NCBI RefSeq assembly: GCF_000003815.2
Contig: NC_049996.1
Location: forward strand, 16,722,930 to 16,786,929
DNA: 64,000 bases
From: Branchiostoma floridae
Taxonomy: Eukaryota; Chordata; Leptocardii; Amphioxiformes; Branchiostomatidae
Direction: 5' to 3'
Positions within the stretch are counted from its first letter, which is position 1; each line of letters starts with the position of its first letter. A program made the translations under genes and the position numbers. The notes beneath the pieces were generated by a model that saw nothing but the letters and a program-made list of their open reading frames with translations, ran no database searches and had not been told where the DNA came from. This document shows positions 33,601-48,600 of this stretch, piece after piece.

Positions 33601-36600
33601 ATACTTAGCCCCTGTCACATCCCTCACATTGTTGGACAGGATTTACTGTGATACACACACAAGGGAGCAGACCACAGCATCCATGATGGACCAGATGGAG
33701 ATACTTAGCCCCTGTCACATCCCTCACATTGTTGGACAGGATTTACTGTGATACACACACAAGGGAGCAGACCACAGCATCCATTTGATGCAGGATATTA
33801 CTCTCAAAGCAGAGGTTGATTGCTTACTTGAGGTTGATGGGTAAAATCATGACCTTTTTCTTACATAGCTGATCGAAAAAGGCTCAGACAGCATACAAGA
33901 AAAACATCCCATAACATTAGTTTTCCATGGCCCAGAGGAGCTTAGTTTAAAATCCGAGGATCAAGCTATTCCAGCAGAAAAAAATCCTTATCAGTTTTGA
34001 GGATGATGTTAACATTCCCAAATCTGTGTTCCATTTGTTAATCCCTCATTTATCTATTTTTGCAGTAATATGAACCCAACATGGATTTTCTGTATCCCAA
34101 AGGATATCAGTTAAAAACCTTGTATACTGCCTTGGACAGTACCGTAGTCAATATCTCGTCTTCCAACAAAAGTTTCTGTGCAGTGATATTACTAGTACGT
34201 GAACTGCACAATTGACATGCTGGAGCCCTAAGTTAAGTTCTTTTAAACCTCCTTGTTAAAACTAATAAAAGCCAGTGTGTCTAGTCTTCTAAGAAAAATT
34301 ATCGTCAGTTTCTATGCAGTGATGTTATGTGAACCACACAATTGACTTTCTGTGGTCTTAAGGCCACACCAATTTTATTTGCTGTTTCTCTGATATTTTT
34401 CAGAAAAAATTAACGATCGGTCAAAAAAATTAACTTTTCAGAAAGTCGGGGCCAGAAAACCTAAACTTTCAACATTTAGGGGGTCCCTGGTAGCAAAGTC
34501 TAAAGTTTGAAGAAAAATTAAAACGTACCGTCCAAAATAGGCACATACAGCTACTGGAATTTGAGGCCCATAGTTAATTTCAGAAAGGAGAGGCAGTGAA
34601 ATTTTGTCAACACGAGGTGTGGCCAACAATTTGAAAACTTTTTTTTTTCAAATCGGAAAAAGTAGGGTCGGGAAATCCGAGAAACAACAAATAAAATTGG
34701 TGCGGCCTAAGAAACTGAAGTTTAAAAGCCAGTGAGTGTATCAAGTCTTCCCAGGAAGATTCCTTTAAGTTATCAGTTTTGAGGAGGAGTTAAGATGTTA
34801 GCATTCCTTGGTCTCTGTTTTCCCCTGGGTGTTGACACAGTAGATGAGAAGGCAGGGCATGTGGGTTTAGCAAACACCACCCCCTTGTTAATTAATGCAC
34901 CTGCTAATAGGGACAGACTCATTCTTTTCAGGGGGTGGAATGGGTTAATGAGAGAAGCTTCATTGACAAAACAAATAGTACAGTGACATTTTTACGGTCA
35001 ACTACAAACTGCAAATAAGAAATTCAAAATAGATCTTATGATTCTACTTACTTGATGATAAAGGCTGAAATGAGTAAATGTGCAATAACTTGATGTACAT
35101 GTAGCCAGATGGGTTAATAATGGGTTTCATTATCTTTTCTGATAACCAAGCATTCTTTTATATATTTACCTACTGTACTTCCTGATTTTTTCAATGTACT
35201 GTTATGTTCACAGTTTTCACGGTGACGACTGTAACGTGAACTTATCATTACTGATAACAAATAATTCACAGCCTTTTTCTATGTGCACTTGCCGCAACAG
35301 TGAACATTTAGTTCCGAGAACAAGTTAAATTTTCTCCGACCATGAAAGTTTGGTACCGAGAAGACAAAGTGAATTACAGTATTTTGCATTGTAAGATTAT
35401 TTAAACGTATAGATGCATTGATTTTAAATCTGCCTGTGGTATGAAGTCTTTTGAAATCTGAGAAATGTGAATAATTTAGTAGTAATACATAAAACATCAT
35501 ATAAGAGAATTCCTTGACAAAAATTATTTTTCCTGTGCCTCTATTATACATGTACTTGTAATTAAATCTTTTTTGTCACTGATGACATTTCAGCAAAGGT
35601 CTCAAGTTGCTGACTTGAAACGACCTTCCCAATCTCAGTAAAGGTCACACAGTAATGATGTGTCAACAGGTGGAAGATATCCCACAATGCCAAGGGAATA
35701 ACTGTCTTACAGGCACTTAAAGAATCTTAAGACCACCAAAGTTGCTCGAACTTTGACCCAGATTCTCACCCTCAGTCTTGTCCAATTTATTGTACGATTC
35801 TTCCTCTTCTTGTAGGATTAATGACTTTGGATTCAAACAGTTTGTATCAAGCATTTTTATGAAGGAAAAATCTACATGACATATATTAGGATGCTGCACA
35901 GAATAATGTCAGATTGAGTTTGGGGCATCATTGCACAACTGAGTACAGACGATTTGCCAAACCACATACGGATGTGGCAAACGGAACATAGAGGTATAGG
36001 TACGCTGAACACTGAAGACAATCATAGACCGATTACAATACTCTGTTGACCCTCCAGTCACAGAGTAATTAATTTACAGTTTAGCCATTTGGCTTCATGT
36101 CATACCTAGCAGAGGCGGAGGCACCATTTTTTAGTTGTGGGGGCGAACATTTGTCATATCACCAAATCGAGGGCCGAAGGCCCGAGGCGTGGCGCCGGAG
36201 GCGCGACCCTTCTAGGGGGGTCCGGGGGCATGCACCCCCGGAAAAATTTCAAATCTTAACCCTCTGAAACGCTGTTTCCTGTATTTTGAGGGGCAAATTT
36301 TGCTGCCAGACTAAGCTAACTTCAATGACATTTCTATCAAAAATACACATAGTTTTAGCTTTAGTTATTGAGGGCGACACCCCCAACATATTTTCACCAT
36401 CTCGAGCGGCGAAGGTACGAGCCGTTGCAAGGCAAATTTTTGAAATCTAGACCCTCTGAAACGCCATTTCCTGTATTTTGAGGGACAAATTTTGCAGACA
36501 GACTAAGCTGAATTTAATTAAACTTCTATTAGAGAAAACGATTTTTGAGGGCGACGACCCACGCACCAACATATTTTGCACTGCGTCGTCATGAGCCGCG

Positions 36601-39600
36601 AAGACGCAAGCCGCCGCAATGGAGTTTGGGAGACATTTTTAAATCAGGACACTTTGAATGCCGTTTCCTGCATTTATGGGGAACATTTTGCTTGTAAACA
36701 AATCTAAGTTTGATAATGAAATTTCTACTAGAAAAAGGTCGTGGGGGACGACGCTCCGGTAGCATTTTCCCACCATGTCCAGTGCCGACGGCGCGAATCC
36801 TCACAAGGGAGGCCTAGGTCCTTTGAAATTTTAGAAATCTGGACCCTCTGAAACGTCATTTCCTGCATTTTCAGGGCCAAATTTTGCCAGTAGACTAGCG
36901 AGATTTGATGAAATTTCCATTAGTGAAAATATACGCAAGGGTTTCAGCTTGATTTTGAGTGTTTCAGCTTATTTTATCGTGGGGGCGACGCCCCCACGAC
37001 TTATTTTTTGTGGGGGCGGCCGCCCCCACTGCCCCCACGGTGCCGCCGCCACTGCCTAGTGAAAACTCAGAAGCAGCTGTTATTGTACTAAAGGCAGAGG
37101 TTAAGTATCTGCTTCATGTGGTGATTCATCTAGTAGGACTGTTGCTCTGTATTAAACAAACACATGTAGCACCAGCTCTGGAGTCCACACATGTTGTACT
37201 TGTAGCCTGTTACATGCTCATGTTCCCGTTCTATTGGGACCATGCGCTGAGGCCTTTATATGCTGATCTCATAGCCATACCCACCTCCGGGACTGTGTAG
37301 CACAGTGGTAGCGTGTTCGGCTAGGGGCCGAGAGGTCTCGGGTTCGAATCCGGCTGCCGGTCTTGTGCCCTTGGGAAAGGCACTTTACACGATTTTCCTC
37401 ACTTTACTCAGGTGAAAATGAGTACTTAGCTTCGGCTAGGGCCGTCCTTGGGTAGGACGTTAAATGTAGGTCCCGTGTCTGGGGAGAGCCATACCGCAGG
37501 CACGCTAAAGAACCCCGACATGTGCAATGGTGCAGTGTGCGATGGTGCAATTAAACCGTCTAGAATTGGTGATTCTCTACAAATCACCCGGAGTCCATTC
37601 TTCTTGGTGGGCATATGTTTCTTGGTGCGCACATGTTTCTTGGTGCGCACATGCTTCTTGGTGCGCGTATGTTTCTTGGTGCGCATATGTTTCTTGGTGC
37701 GCATATGTTTCTTGGTGCGCATATGTTTCTTGGTGCGCATATGTTTCTTGGTGCGCACATACTTCTTGGTGCGCACATGTTTCTTGGTGCCCACATGCTT
37801 CTTGGTGCGCACATGCTTCTTGGTGCGCACATGCTTCTTGGTGCGCACATGCTTCTTGGTGCGCGCATGGTTCTTGGTGCGCGCATGCTTCTTGGTGCGC
37901 ACATGCTTCTTGGTGCGCATATGCTTCTGGGTGCGCATATGTTTTTTGGTGCGCATATGTTTCTTGGTGCGCATATATTTCTTGGTGTGCACATGTTTCT
38001 TGCTGCGCATATGTTTCTTGGTGCGCACATGCTTCTTGGTGCACACATGTTTCTTGGTGCACACATGCATCTTGCTGCGCACATGTTTCTTGCTGCGCAC
38101 ATGTTTCTTGGTGCGCACATGCTTCTTGGTGCGCACACGTTTCTTGGTGCGCATATGTTTCTAGGTGCGCACATGCTTCTTGGTTTGCACATGCTTCTTG
38201 GTGCGCATATGCTTCTTGATGCGCATATGTTTCTTGGTGCGCACATGCTTCTTGGTGCGCACATGCTTCTTGGTGCGCACATGTTTCTTGGTGCGCATAT
38301 GTTTCTTGGTGCGCATATGTTTCTTGGTGCGCATATGTTTCTTGGTGCGCATATGTTTCTTGGTTTTATTATCTTTCTAACACTTAGATGTCAAGAATAT
38401 GATGTATACTAGTACACTTTGATATCTTTACATACATAAACCTAAGAAAATATTTGGGTGCACCCACAGAAAATAATTGGGTGTACAGCTCCAGTTTTGG
38501 GTGCACCTGGGTGCACATGCACCCAGTAGTTCGAGCCCTTATCTAACTTCTAAGCTGATAAGCCGTGACCACCAGTAATCTAACCATGAATGCCAGCCAC
38601 TCTCCGAGTGATCGTTACATAGATGACCCAAATTTTCTGGCATTTCTCCCTGTTATCATATCATCTGATAAAGTTTGACAAGAAAGCAAATTAGGGATCT
38701 GTCTTGTAACATCTCACTTATTTTTAAAGATACGTCATTACGTCATTATCTACATTGTGTTTACATGTATGTTGAAATAATATCTGTTCATCAGAAAAAC
38801 TTAGTTGGTGATAACGTGTTGGCATAATGGTTAAGGGAGTTTGGCTCAGTACTTAACTGGGTTTGAATACCCTGACATGTGACCATGTCTGTAAGACTTC
38901 TATGATATCCACATCGAGTCCTTGACCAATCCGGGGTCCTTGCTTGTTGCTATGGTCTCAAAACATTTTTCCTTGTTGACAAGTTTGTTGACATGTTGCG
39001 CCTTTTTGATGCCAAGAAACGTCATTTCTATCCTTGACATTGAGCTGGAATGTGCTGACTGTGTACATTTGTATGTAGGTTACTTGTGGGTCATGTAAGC
39101 ACTTACAAAGCAAATTTCAAGAAAAATGTTTAATTACATTTCTGAGCTGTCTCCTGGACCTGTCCCTCCATCCCAGGATGGAAATTCATCCTTTCTAAAA
39201 CATAAAATTGATGAAGATGTACATTTGTTGCCGTAAACTTGAAATGACAGATTTAACAAGAAAAAAAAAAGAACAACAAATGATGAGCGGGACGGAAAAA
39301 AATTTAAAGCTGGAGACAGCCCTGTTAACTTTATTCATTAGAAGAAAAAAAAATTAATTTGGGGCTTTGGATGATACTTGCTACAGCAGAACAATTGGGT
39401 CATAAACCTTACATTATTGTTGCTCAACAAACACTATTTTTGCTTGGCAGTCGCTACAAGACATCCAGTTGAGAATAGCAGACGCCATGCCGGGGTTACT
39501 GGAGGTCGGAAGGAGCTTGGAGGAGGCGAAACGTCTCAAGAAACAACACGAAGACTTAATGGGAAAACTTAAGGTGAGAACCCACTTCATTCTTTTTTCT

Positions 39601-42600
39601 TAAACAGTTTCAAGACAAGTTTAGATGCAATTCAATATCTCTACAACTGGATAATAAAAGGAGATTTACTTCTGGACGTTAGAGTGACATCCATCATTCT
39701 TCTTCAGCATCACTAGAATGAACTGGCAGAACAATTCAATACATGGACTCCACTTTGCATATTACAGCTTTTCCAACCTAAGTAATACCATAGGGAACTA
39801 TGCAAACATGATTTACATCCAAGTAACATTTGCATAGGACGCTTAGGAGTTAGTGAATTGAAATATTCAACCAGTTTTTCTACCACATAATTAGCTGTAC
39901 TTGTATTGAATTGTTCTGCCAGTTCAGTCTAGTGACGCTGAAGAAGAGTGATGGATGTAACTCGAAACGTTCAGAAGTAAATCTCTCTTTTTATCCAGTT
40001 ATAGACATTGAATTGTATTTGAATATTGTTGACCTGGATATCTAACCTTCATAAATTTCAAGACATAATTTCATTTTGAGAAATGAAAGTTTATCCTTTT
40101 CCGTAGGTCTGGAGGCACCATCACACTTTTTATCGAGGGTCTGCATGCTCTTTTCCGTAAGGCGTAGGCAGCCTATTTTTATTGCCCGTAAATCGTAGGG
40201 ATAACCATGTTATCTTCGTAATTCATAGCAAGGTGACCAAATTTAGCGTAATTGCCTTCCTTGATTAAGCGTAACACGTAGGGGCTTCTTCTAAATTCAA
40301 CGTAAATCGTTGTCGGGACCCCCCATGCAGACCCTCTTTATCAAGGACCACTGTCAGCTGCCCTGTAACCCAAGCCTACCCTCTGTACCAACTGACTCTC
40401 TGCATTTCCTGTAGTACTCATAACAACACTGGGCTTGTACAAACTATGTTTAAAACAACGAGCACTGATAACACCAGAGAGCTTTTAGATAATTTCTTCC
40501 TTAAAATAAACTGTTCTTGGACTTTAAGCTGAAAATATAGCAACAGTCTCAGGACTAGGGCAAAAAACTAAGTTAATTAATGATTCATTCTATAAAACTG
40601 AATCCTTTATGGACAAAGGTTTAAATCTGGTCTGCCGGGTTTGTTTTCATTCTGTTTTTTCAGTTAAGAATCTTTTTTTAAATCCAAGAACTTACAAATC
40701 AAACTGAAATGGCCACACCTGAGATAAAACAGTGTGACCACAAGTCGTGCAGCTCAAGCTTGATGTCGGTAAGGGTGGGCGATAATGACAGATCAGTTTC
40801 CTGAGGCCTGTTTTACAAACATTACAATAGAGCCAAACATAGTATTGAACCTACATCAGGGAAAATTTGTTTTGACTCTATCAGGCTGTGACTCCTCAAC
40901 CTTAATTAGCAGTGGTGAGTGGCCCTGTCAGTTGATCAGAGGTTTGAAGATTCATTTCCTAGAGCTAAGTAATGTTTCACAAACATTATGATAAAAGCCA
41001 AATGCATAGAAGTGAACTGTGTCAATGTTTCATCCTTTTTGTCACTATAAGACTGTGACTCCTCAACCTTAATTATTAGACTGTGTGTGTTTTATGCCGT
41101 GTTTAGTGGCTCTGTCAGTGTAGTAGAAGTTTGGAGATTCATTTCCTAGACCTTTTTAAAGAAACAGCACGATAGAGCCATAGATAGAACCGAACTGTAT
41201 CAATGTTTTATCCTTTTTGTCACTATAATCAGGCTGTGACTCCTCAACCTTAATTAACAGACTGAGTGTGTTTTATACAGTGGTGAGGGGCCCTGTCAGT
41301 AGATCAGAAGTTTGAAGATTCGTTTCCTGAATCTAATGTTTCACAAACATTACGATAAAGCCAAAGATAGAACTGAACTGTGTCAATGTCTCATCCTTTT
41401 TGTCAGTATTAGCCTGTGACTCTTCAACCTTAATTAGAAGGCTGCGTGTGTTTTATACAGTGGTGAGTGGCCCTGTCAGTGGATCAGAAGTTTGGAGATT
41501 CATTTCCTAGAGCTTGTACCACAAACAGCACAATAGAACCAAAGATAGAACTACTGAACTGCATCAAGGAAAACCTACTTGTTGACTCTACCAAGCTGTG
41601 ACTCCTCAAGCTTAATTAGCAGTGTATGTTATCAAGTGGTGAATCATGGTCCTGTCAGTGTATCAGAAGGTTAGGGTTCAATTCCCGGTTGCTGTCACTC
41701 CTGCATACAATAGGCATGCTACTGGAAGTCAGATTTACCTCCGACCTTTAACTTAAGTTTAAGTCCCTGATTGGCATGACTTACGTACCGCTGGGGGCTA
41801 AGATAAATTTCAGAACCTTAAGTTTTCATTAACATGACTTGCTTTCTATAATGCTGATTTAGATTTCTTCTTGAAGTTCTTCTTTTTTTCCTTCTTCTTC
41901 TCGTGTCACCACTTCTGCTACATTCTTCCGCTCCAGAAGTAGATCTTATTTTGAGTCAGATTTAAGCACCTATAAGTCTCATTTAGATGTATTTAACTCC
42001 CCATGCACTGGCCACTGTAGACTGTTGGAGACACCTGATGAATGACCAAATGTCATTCTTCGTTGAGATACAATGTACAATGTATCTGAAAAGTCATTGA
42101 TCATGACAAGTCTTGAAAATCATTGAGAAATCATTGGGAGACCAATCAGAGATCATTCAATTAGACTGCAGCGATAATCGTACGATCATTGAGCACTTTT
42201 TGAAAGACAGCAGAAAGATTTGTTAATGGGACAATAAGCTGTGTTTTGATTTTGATAATACAATCATTCTGTATTTCTTGAAAATAGCTTTTTTAGTGTA
42301 ATATTCTTTCATATCAAGACCAAATAATTTTTTGAATCGAGCTTTAGGTCCATCTAAATCCCCTGTCAACAACCGTCCTAGACGGCACACTTGACAGTGT
42401 ACTGTGATCTAGTGCACAGTCCCCATTTACCCGACACACTTACAGTACTAGCCTTCTCCCTTCACACCAAACTGTTATGTATACTCGCTACGAACCTTTC
42501 CTAATTTAGTCCCGTCCTGTTTACCTCCTCCCTCGTTACCACACATTAGTGGACACAATTAGACACCAAGAATGGAGACGGTTTCCAAAATTCCTTGGCC

Positions 42601-45600
42601 TGCAAAAGGCAGCAGTTTTGGACCTTGGGAATCGGCCAAGATCCTGAATTTTTTTCTTAGTTTGATGTTCAGTTTGTAGCTGGGTTCGGTGCATGAACAA
42701 GCAGGTATGCCGAGTCACACTGTGTCTACGTTCTACTATATTTATCAGACTGTCTTTCAAGGATGTCAATCCATATCTTACAACTGTCAGCAACGTCTTA
42801 AGACCTATTTCTTGAAAAAGAATGGTACTCTATGCTGTGTTAACTTTGAAATATGTAGCTCAGTGCCCTTGTGACGAGGACAATGAAAAAAATGACAGAT
42901 TCTGAAATTTTATGGAAGCCAAGGAATGATTTTTCTGTATCATACTTTTCGGTTGACTTCTGAGTCTATGATGTTTGCTTTACGCTGTATTTCACGCCAA
43001 CATGTTGAGTGAAAAGGGTTGACTCAGTTGTCCAGTAATGCGGCAAGGTTTACCATCGCCATTTTGACTTGCTTTGCAAGACACGGTCATGATCAAATTT
43101 TTACGAACTCAAGGTAAGCCTGTAAGGCTTTAGGTCTAATATTGGACATGATTGAAAATGGGATTGCAGTTGAATTGATATCTATAGTACAAGGGGAGCA
43201 AGGACATTAAACTTGTTTCCATTTTAAGCTTTCAATGATATAGATTTTACTATCTGTTTGGCTATGTTATTTTGTGGGATCTGGTCCAGTCTTTTCCATT
43301 GCAGCAACGTACCATATACAAAATATTCTAAGTCTATAATACCATTGGCATTGCACATGGCTCAGCATAATACTTTTTTTGTCTGATTTGATTTCTGATA
43401 CATATATTATCCATAATTATTGTAACAGTGTTGTTATTTTGTTTTCTTTTATAGATGCTGTACATTGTTTTGAATAATGTGTCAGATATTTCTGCAAACC
43501 ACAATGAAAACAGTGCCATTCAACATTCATGCAACATTTAGCTAAGTGTTACCCCAAGTGTGAACTAACATTTATTTGTTGTTGTTTACTTGTTTAGGGT
43601 AAACAAGGACATGTAAATGAGCTGTTGCACCAGGCAGACAACGTGGTCATCAATAAGGAACCTGACCTAGACGTGTATGAAGCCATGGCCGAGTCACTCG
43701 GTGAGCTCCTCTGTTCTCTACTTACCTTTGTCAAGAATATGTTTTCTGGCCTGTGTGTCTTTTTTTCTGCTATCATAACTTAAGAGGTTGTGGATGGATC
43801 TTTATGATAGTTGGTATGTTAGCACATACATACATATATATATGTATGTAGGTGTTGGCAAAATGAAGAAAATCATTATTCAGATTCTGGCCCCCTGGTG
43901 GTTTTCAGTGATACTGCAGCAGGACTTCCAGTTTTGTTCTCTTGTGTTCTGGACATGGTTTTCAAAGGTAAAGCTTTATGCCAGCCGAAAACCAATGATG
44001 GACTCAACAATTCCTCTCATATATGTAGATACCATTACTTTTGTAGTGTGTAAATAAAATGTGAACATTGCTGACTAGATTTTAGGAAAATGAACTAAAA
44101 AGGAGATGCTAGTTATTTTCTGAATAGCATTAATGGAAGTACATGTAATGTTTGCTACAGGTGAGGCATGGAAGGACCTTAACGCTCAGCTGGAAGACAG
44201 AAGACTGCTGCTCGATGCTGCCATACTCTTTCATGAAAGTGTCAAACAGGTGAGAAAAATTAAAACATGAATTCTGATCGTTCAGCTACATTTACCTCAA
44301 AGCCTTCTTTCTCACCCAGTTAGTAAACATTTTAATGATGTGAGTGGTGTGCAGTCATATACCCTTATCTTTAATGACAGCCATCTCAGGCTGATATTTG
44401 GCGATTACTTAATAATAAAAGTCACATGTATTATTTTCAGTAGATTATTTTTCCCATTGACCCCAGGATAAATAACCATGTTCCTCAAGCCCATAGATTA
44501 GATTTAGACAGGTTTTGACAGTCACTGTACTTACTGGGTAGTACAGTGGTAGTGTATTCGGCCCGTGACCGAGAGGTCGCCGGTTCGAATCCGCCTGCCG
44601 TGTTGCCGGTCTTGTGCCCTTGGGAAAGGCACTTTACACGACTTTCCTCACTTTACTCAAATGAAAAATGAGTAATTAGCCATACGAAAGGGTATGTCAC
44701 CCCGTAAGGGGCGGTATAACCCCGTCGTGTGTAAACATGTACGAACATGTTTGATCACGTCGACCGATGATGATGATGATGATGAAGTATTTAATCTCAG
44801 TAGTCCAGAAGTAACAAGGTTATTGCAATGTATAATATATACTGACATCCCCCCCTCTCATGTCCAGTTCACCGACAAGTTGAACATGGCCCACCGGCTG
44901 TTCAGTCCCCTCACCCTCCCACAGGATGTCGACACCATCAGGCTACAGCTGCAGAAGCATCATCAGACAAAAAAAGGTAATTTCAAACTTACAAACACCT
45001 GCAGTACTGCAACTGTCCACTAGAGGGAGATTTATCAACATGGTGTTACAGATGGTCACAATCTTTTTGCAAGACTGTAAAAAAGTACATGTACATCTAG
45101 TTGCAGACTTTCTTTTTAATCAATTTTCTAACACTTGTGTCTGGTCCTCTTCCTTATTACTTACACATAGTTTAGTTGTTGCAAGTTGATCCTTTGTATT
45201 AGACTTTTTCGGTAAATTGAGCACATAATTTCTGCCACTTCTTTGAATAAAAATCTTTACTTTCTGCCTGTTTGTCTTGACCAAAAAAAAAAAACAGATA
45301 TTGCTTGACATTGTTCTAAATTTGAATTTTACCTTTTGCCTGTTTGCCTTGACCCCCCCCCAAAAAAAACAGATATTGCTTGACATTGTTCTAAATTTGA
45401 ATTTTACCTTTTCCCTGTTTGTCTTGACCACCCAAAAAAACAGATATTGCTTGACATTGTTCTAAATTTGAATTTTACCTTTTCCCTGTTTGTCTTGACC
45501 CAAAAAAACGCCAGATATTGCTTGACATTGTTCTAAATTTGAATGTTTTTTTTTGTATTCTTCTCTCTAGAAATCCTAGAAGCCTCCATGGAGACGATGA

Positions 45601-48600
45601 ATCGCGGACAGGTTTTGCTGGACCGTATGCACGACATGGGGACACACATCGAGAGTAAACACACCACGACGGCCGCGTGCTACGGCGTGGAGCACATGCT
45701 GGAAAACCTTCACGACAGGAGACGTCACATGGAGGAGGTCTGGGCACTGCAGAAACTACGGCTGGAGAAATCCCTGCAGCTGTGTATATGGAAACAGGAG
45801 GTCAATGATGTAAGTTTTTAAGTTCATTGTTAGATAAAGTTTACTCCAGGAGTGTTTGTTGGTTAGTCTGAGCTCTCAGACGCCACATGGAGGAGGTTTG
45901 GGCACTGCAGAAACTACGGCTGGAGAAGTCCTTGTAGCTCTGCATATGGAAACAGGAGGTCAATGATGTAAGTTTGTGGCTTATTGCTGTTTTTACTCCA
46001 CTGTTTGCTTGCTTGCTTGTTGGTTGGTTGGTCGATCGTCCATCCTTCAGTCTGTCAGTTGTTTGTTGGTTGGTTAGTCATTTGGTTGTTCGGTGTGTTG
46101 GTCAGTCCAGTCATTCATCTGTTGGTGGGTTTTGGGGTTGCAAAAGCAAAGGCTGGAGGAATAACTTCAGCTGTGTATGGAAACGGGAAGTCAATGATAT
46201 AACTTTACTTTGTAGTTCAATGTCATCATTATTCTATCATCACAAGATAGTTGAATCTCTTCTGTCNNNNNNNNNNNNNNNNNNNNNNNNNNNNNNNNNN
46301 NNNNNNNNNNNNNNNNNNNNNNNNNNNNNNNNNNNNNNNNNNNNNNNNNNNNNNNNNNNNNNNNNNAGCATATACATTCGAATACGTTACGTGACATGGG
46401 TGGAGAAGGAGATATGTGCTATATATGGAGGGAGGGGAAGAGTAAGGGAGGAAGGCAGGCTGTGGTAATGTCAAAATGTACATGGTAATAACATTTGCTC
46501 CCCTATGTTACCTGTTTTCCAAGCTGTTCACCTGGCTGACAGGTGTAGCAGACACGTTCCTGGCCATGCATGCAGACATGGGAACCATCCTCACCTGTGT
46601 TACCTGTCTCACCTGTATTACCTGTTCCCCTGCAGCTGTTCACCTGGCTGACAGGTGTAGTTGACACGTTCCTGGCCATGCACGCAGACATGGGAACCAT
46701 CCTCACCTGTGTTACCTGTCTCACCAGTGTTACCTGTCTCACCTGTGTTACCTGTCTCACCTGTTGTATTACCTGTTCCCCTGCAGCTGTTCACCTGGCT
46801 GACAGGTGTAGTGGACACCTTCCTGGCCATGCACGCAGACATGGGCACCATCCTCTTCTGTGTTGCCTCTGTTACCTGTATCACCTGTGTTATCTGTCTC
46901 ACCTGTGTTACCTGTGTTATCTGTCTCACCTGTGTTATCTGTCTCACCTGTGTTAACTGTCTCACCTGTATTACCTGTTCCCCTACAGCTGTTCACCTGG
47001 CTGACAGGTGTAGTTGACACCTTCCTGGCCATGCACGCAGACATGGGAACCATCCTGCCGGCAGCACTGGAGTTCCTGTCCAACCATGAACGCCTGGAGA
47101 AGGACATGAAGGTAAGCCAGGAACTCTGCTTCTCCGTTTAGCTTTTGTCTCTTTCCTTATCTTAACTTTGTCTGTGTAAATGTACCTGTACAAATGATGG
47201 CAGTATACAAAATGTATGGGTCACAGGCAACATGCCAGTGGTTTTGAACTTCTTCTGTGTCTTATGCTATTAGTAAATGTTTCTTTGGCCTTTACATTAT
47301 AGTAATCTAAAGATGGTTCAGTGGGTCAGTTATAGGAGATATAAATGTACAATCTTTCTTGTTAATTGCAACTTCTATTTCTGTTTTTGTCGGGAAGGAC
47401 TGTCCCCAAATCTCCTCCCCTCACTGCATCTGTACCATGTCTTCTGATATCCAACAGTGACAGTGTGTAATAGTCTGAATCAAATTAAGGTTAAGATGCA
47501 ATCTCCAAGACAAATTTCGTTGGAAATTTCCTTTTGTGTATGTTGGAAACTACAGTTCGACTTGCTTCAGAATGATTTCTACCAACACAGATGAGCTTTT
47601 AAGCTAAGTTTGTATTTATATTTCTTGGACATTGTCGTCGAGATGAGTTTCGCTGATGTGCACATTGTTGTTACTGAGAAGGTATTCCAAGTCGACGACT
47701 TTGTTCCGCAGACTGCACACATTTACATGGGCCAGGTGTAAACAACAATAAACAACAGCAATATATTTGTCCCTTGCAGGACAGAGAGCCCCAGGTGGAC
47801 ATAGTTCTCCAGGCAGCAGAAGAGTTCATGAAGACTGGAGCGGTCGAGGCTCACGAGTGTGACGTGAAGACGCGAGACATCCAGGCCCACTGGGGCAGGG
47901 TGGGGAGGGTGGTCAGGAAACGCATCGGCCTGGGGGCCATCTACGTTGCCTTCCACAAGCTGGCCAGAAGGGTAGGTCATGCTCTTTAACCTATAAACTC
48001 TATTTAACCTATGTCGCCTTCCACAAGCTGGCCAGGAGGGTAGGTCATGCTCTTTAACCTATAAACTCTATCTAACCTATGTCGCCTTCCACAAGCTGGC
48101 CAGGAGGGTAGGTCATGCTCTTTAACCTTTGCACTTTGATCTACATGGCCTTCTACAAGCTGGCCAGAAGGGTAGGTCACGCTCTTTAACCTATAAACTC
48201 TAACCTTTGTCATCTTTCACAAGCTGGTCAGGAGGGTGGGTCATGCTCTTTAACCTATGAACTTTTAACACTTTAACCTTTGATCACTGTGTCTTCTTCC
48301 TCAAGTTTGATGGTAGAGTCATGATCTTTCACCTTAGTACTTTAACATACTTAGTACTTAAACATACTTACATGACCTTCTACAAGTGATGGTCTACAAG
48401 ATAGATCATTCTCTATAGCCTATAGATGTAACCTATTAGAAGGGCTAGGACATTGCCTTTCATTTACCCATCTTTTCATTCATTCCTTCTCTCGTTCCCA
48501 GTTGGCCAATGAGATGGATGATTTAGACGAGCTCCTGAAGCGGACTCCGACGGACGGTACCAAGGGTCTGGAGATCGCCATCCATCGCCATGACGACCAG

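Noticed and set aside
33089-33784. CRISPR-like or coding repeat
   Set aside because: Seven full 100 bp copies without spacers in an intron, and frames change between units.
37291-37365. tRNA gene
   Set aside because: A and B boxes are present, but the body continues into a core shared with other dispersed copies (9398 and 44531), so it is a SINE.
37426-38412. Overlapping open frames of 230-265 codons on both strands
   Set aside because: They come from the 18 bp satellite, whose unit length is a multiple of 3 and lacks stops in any frame. No start context, splice site or domain supports coding.
48004-48213. Minus-strand frame with repeated 'TYPSGQLVEG'
   Set aside because: It is antisense to the four donor-side copies of exon 8.
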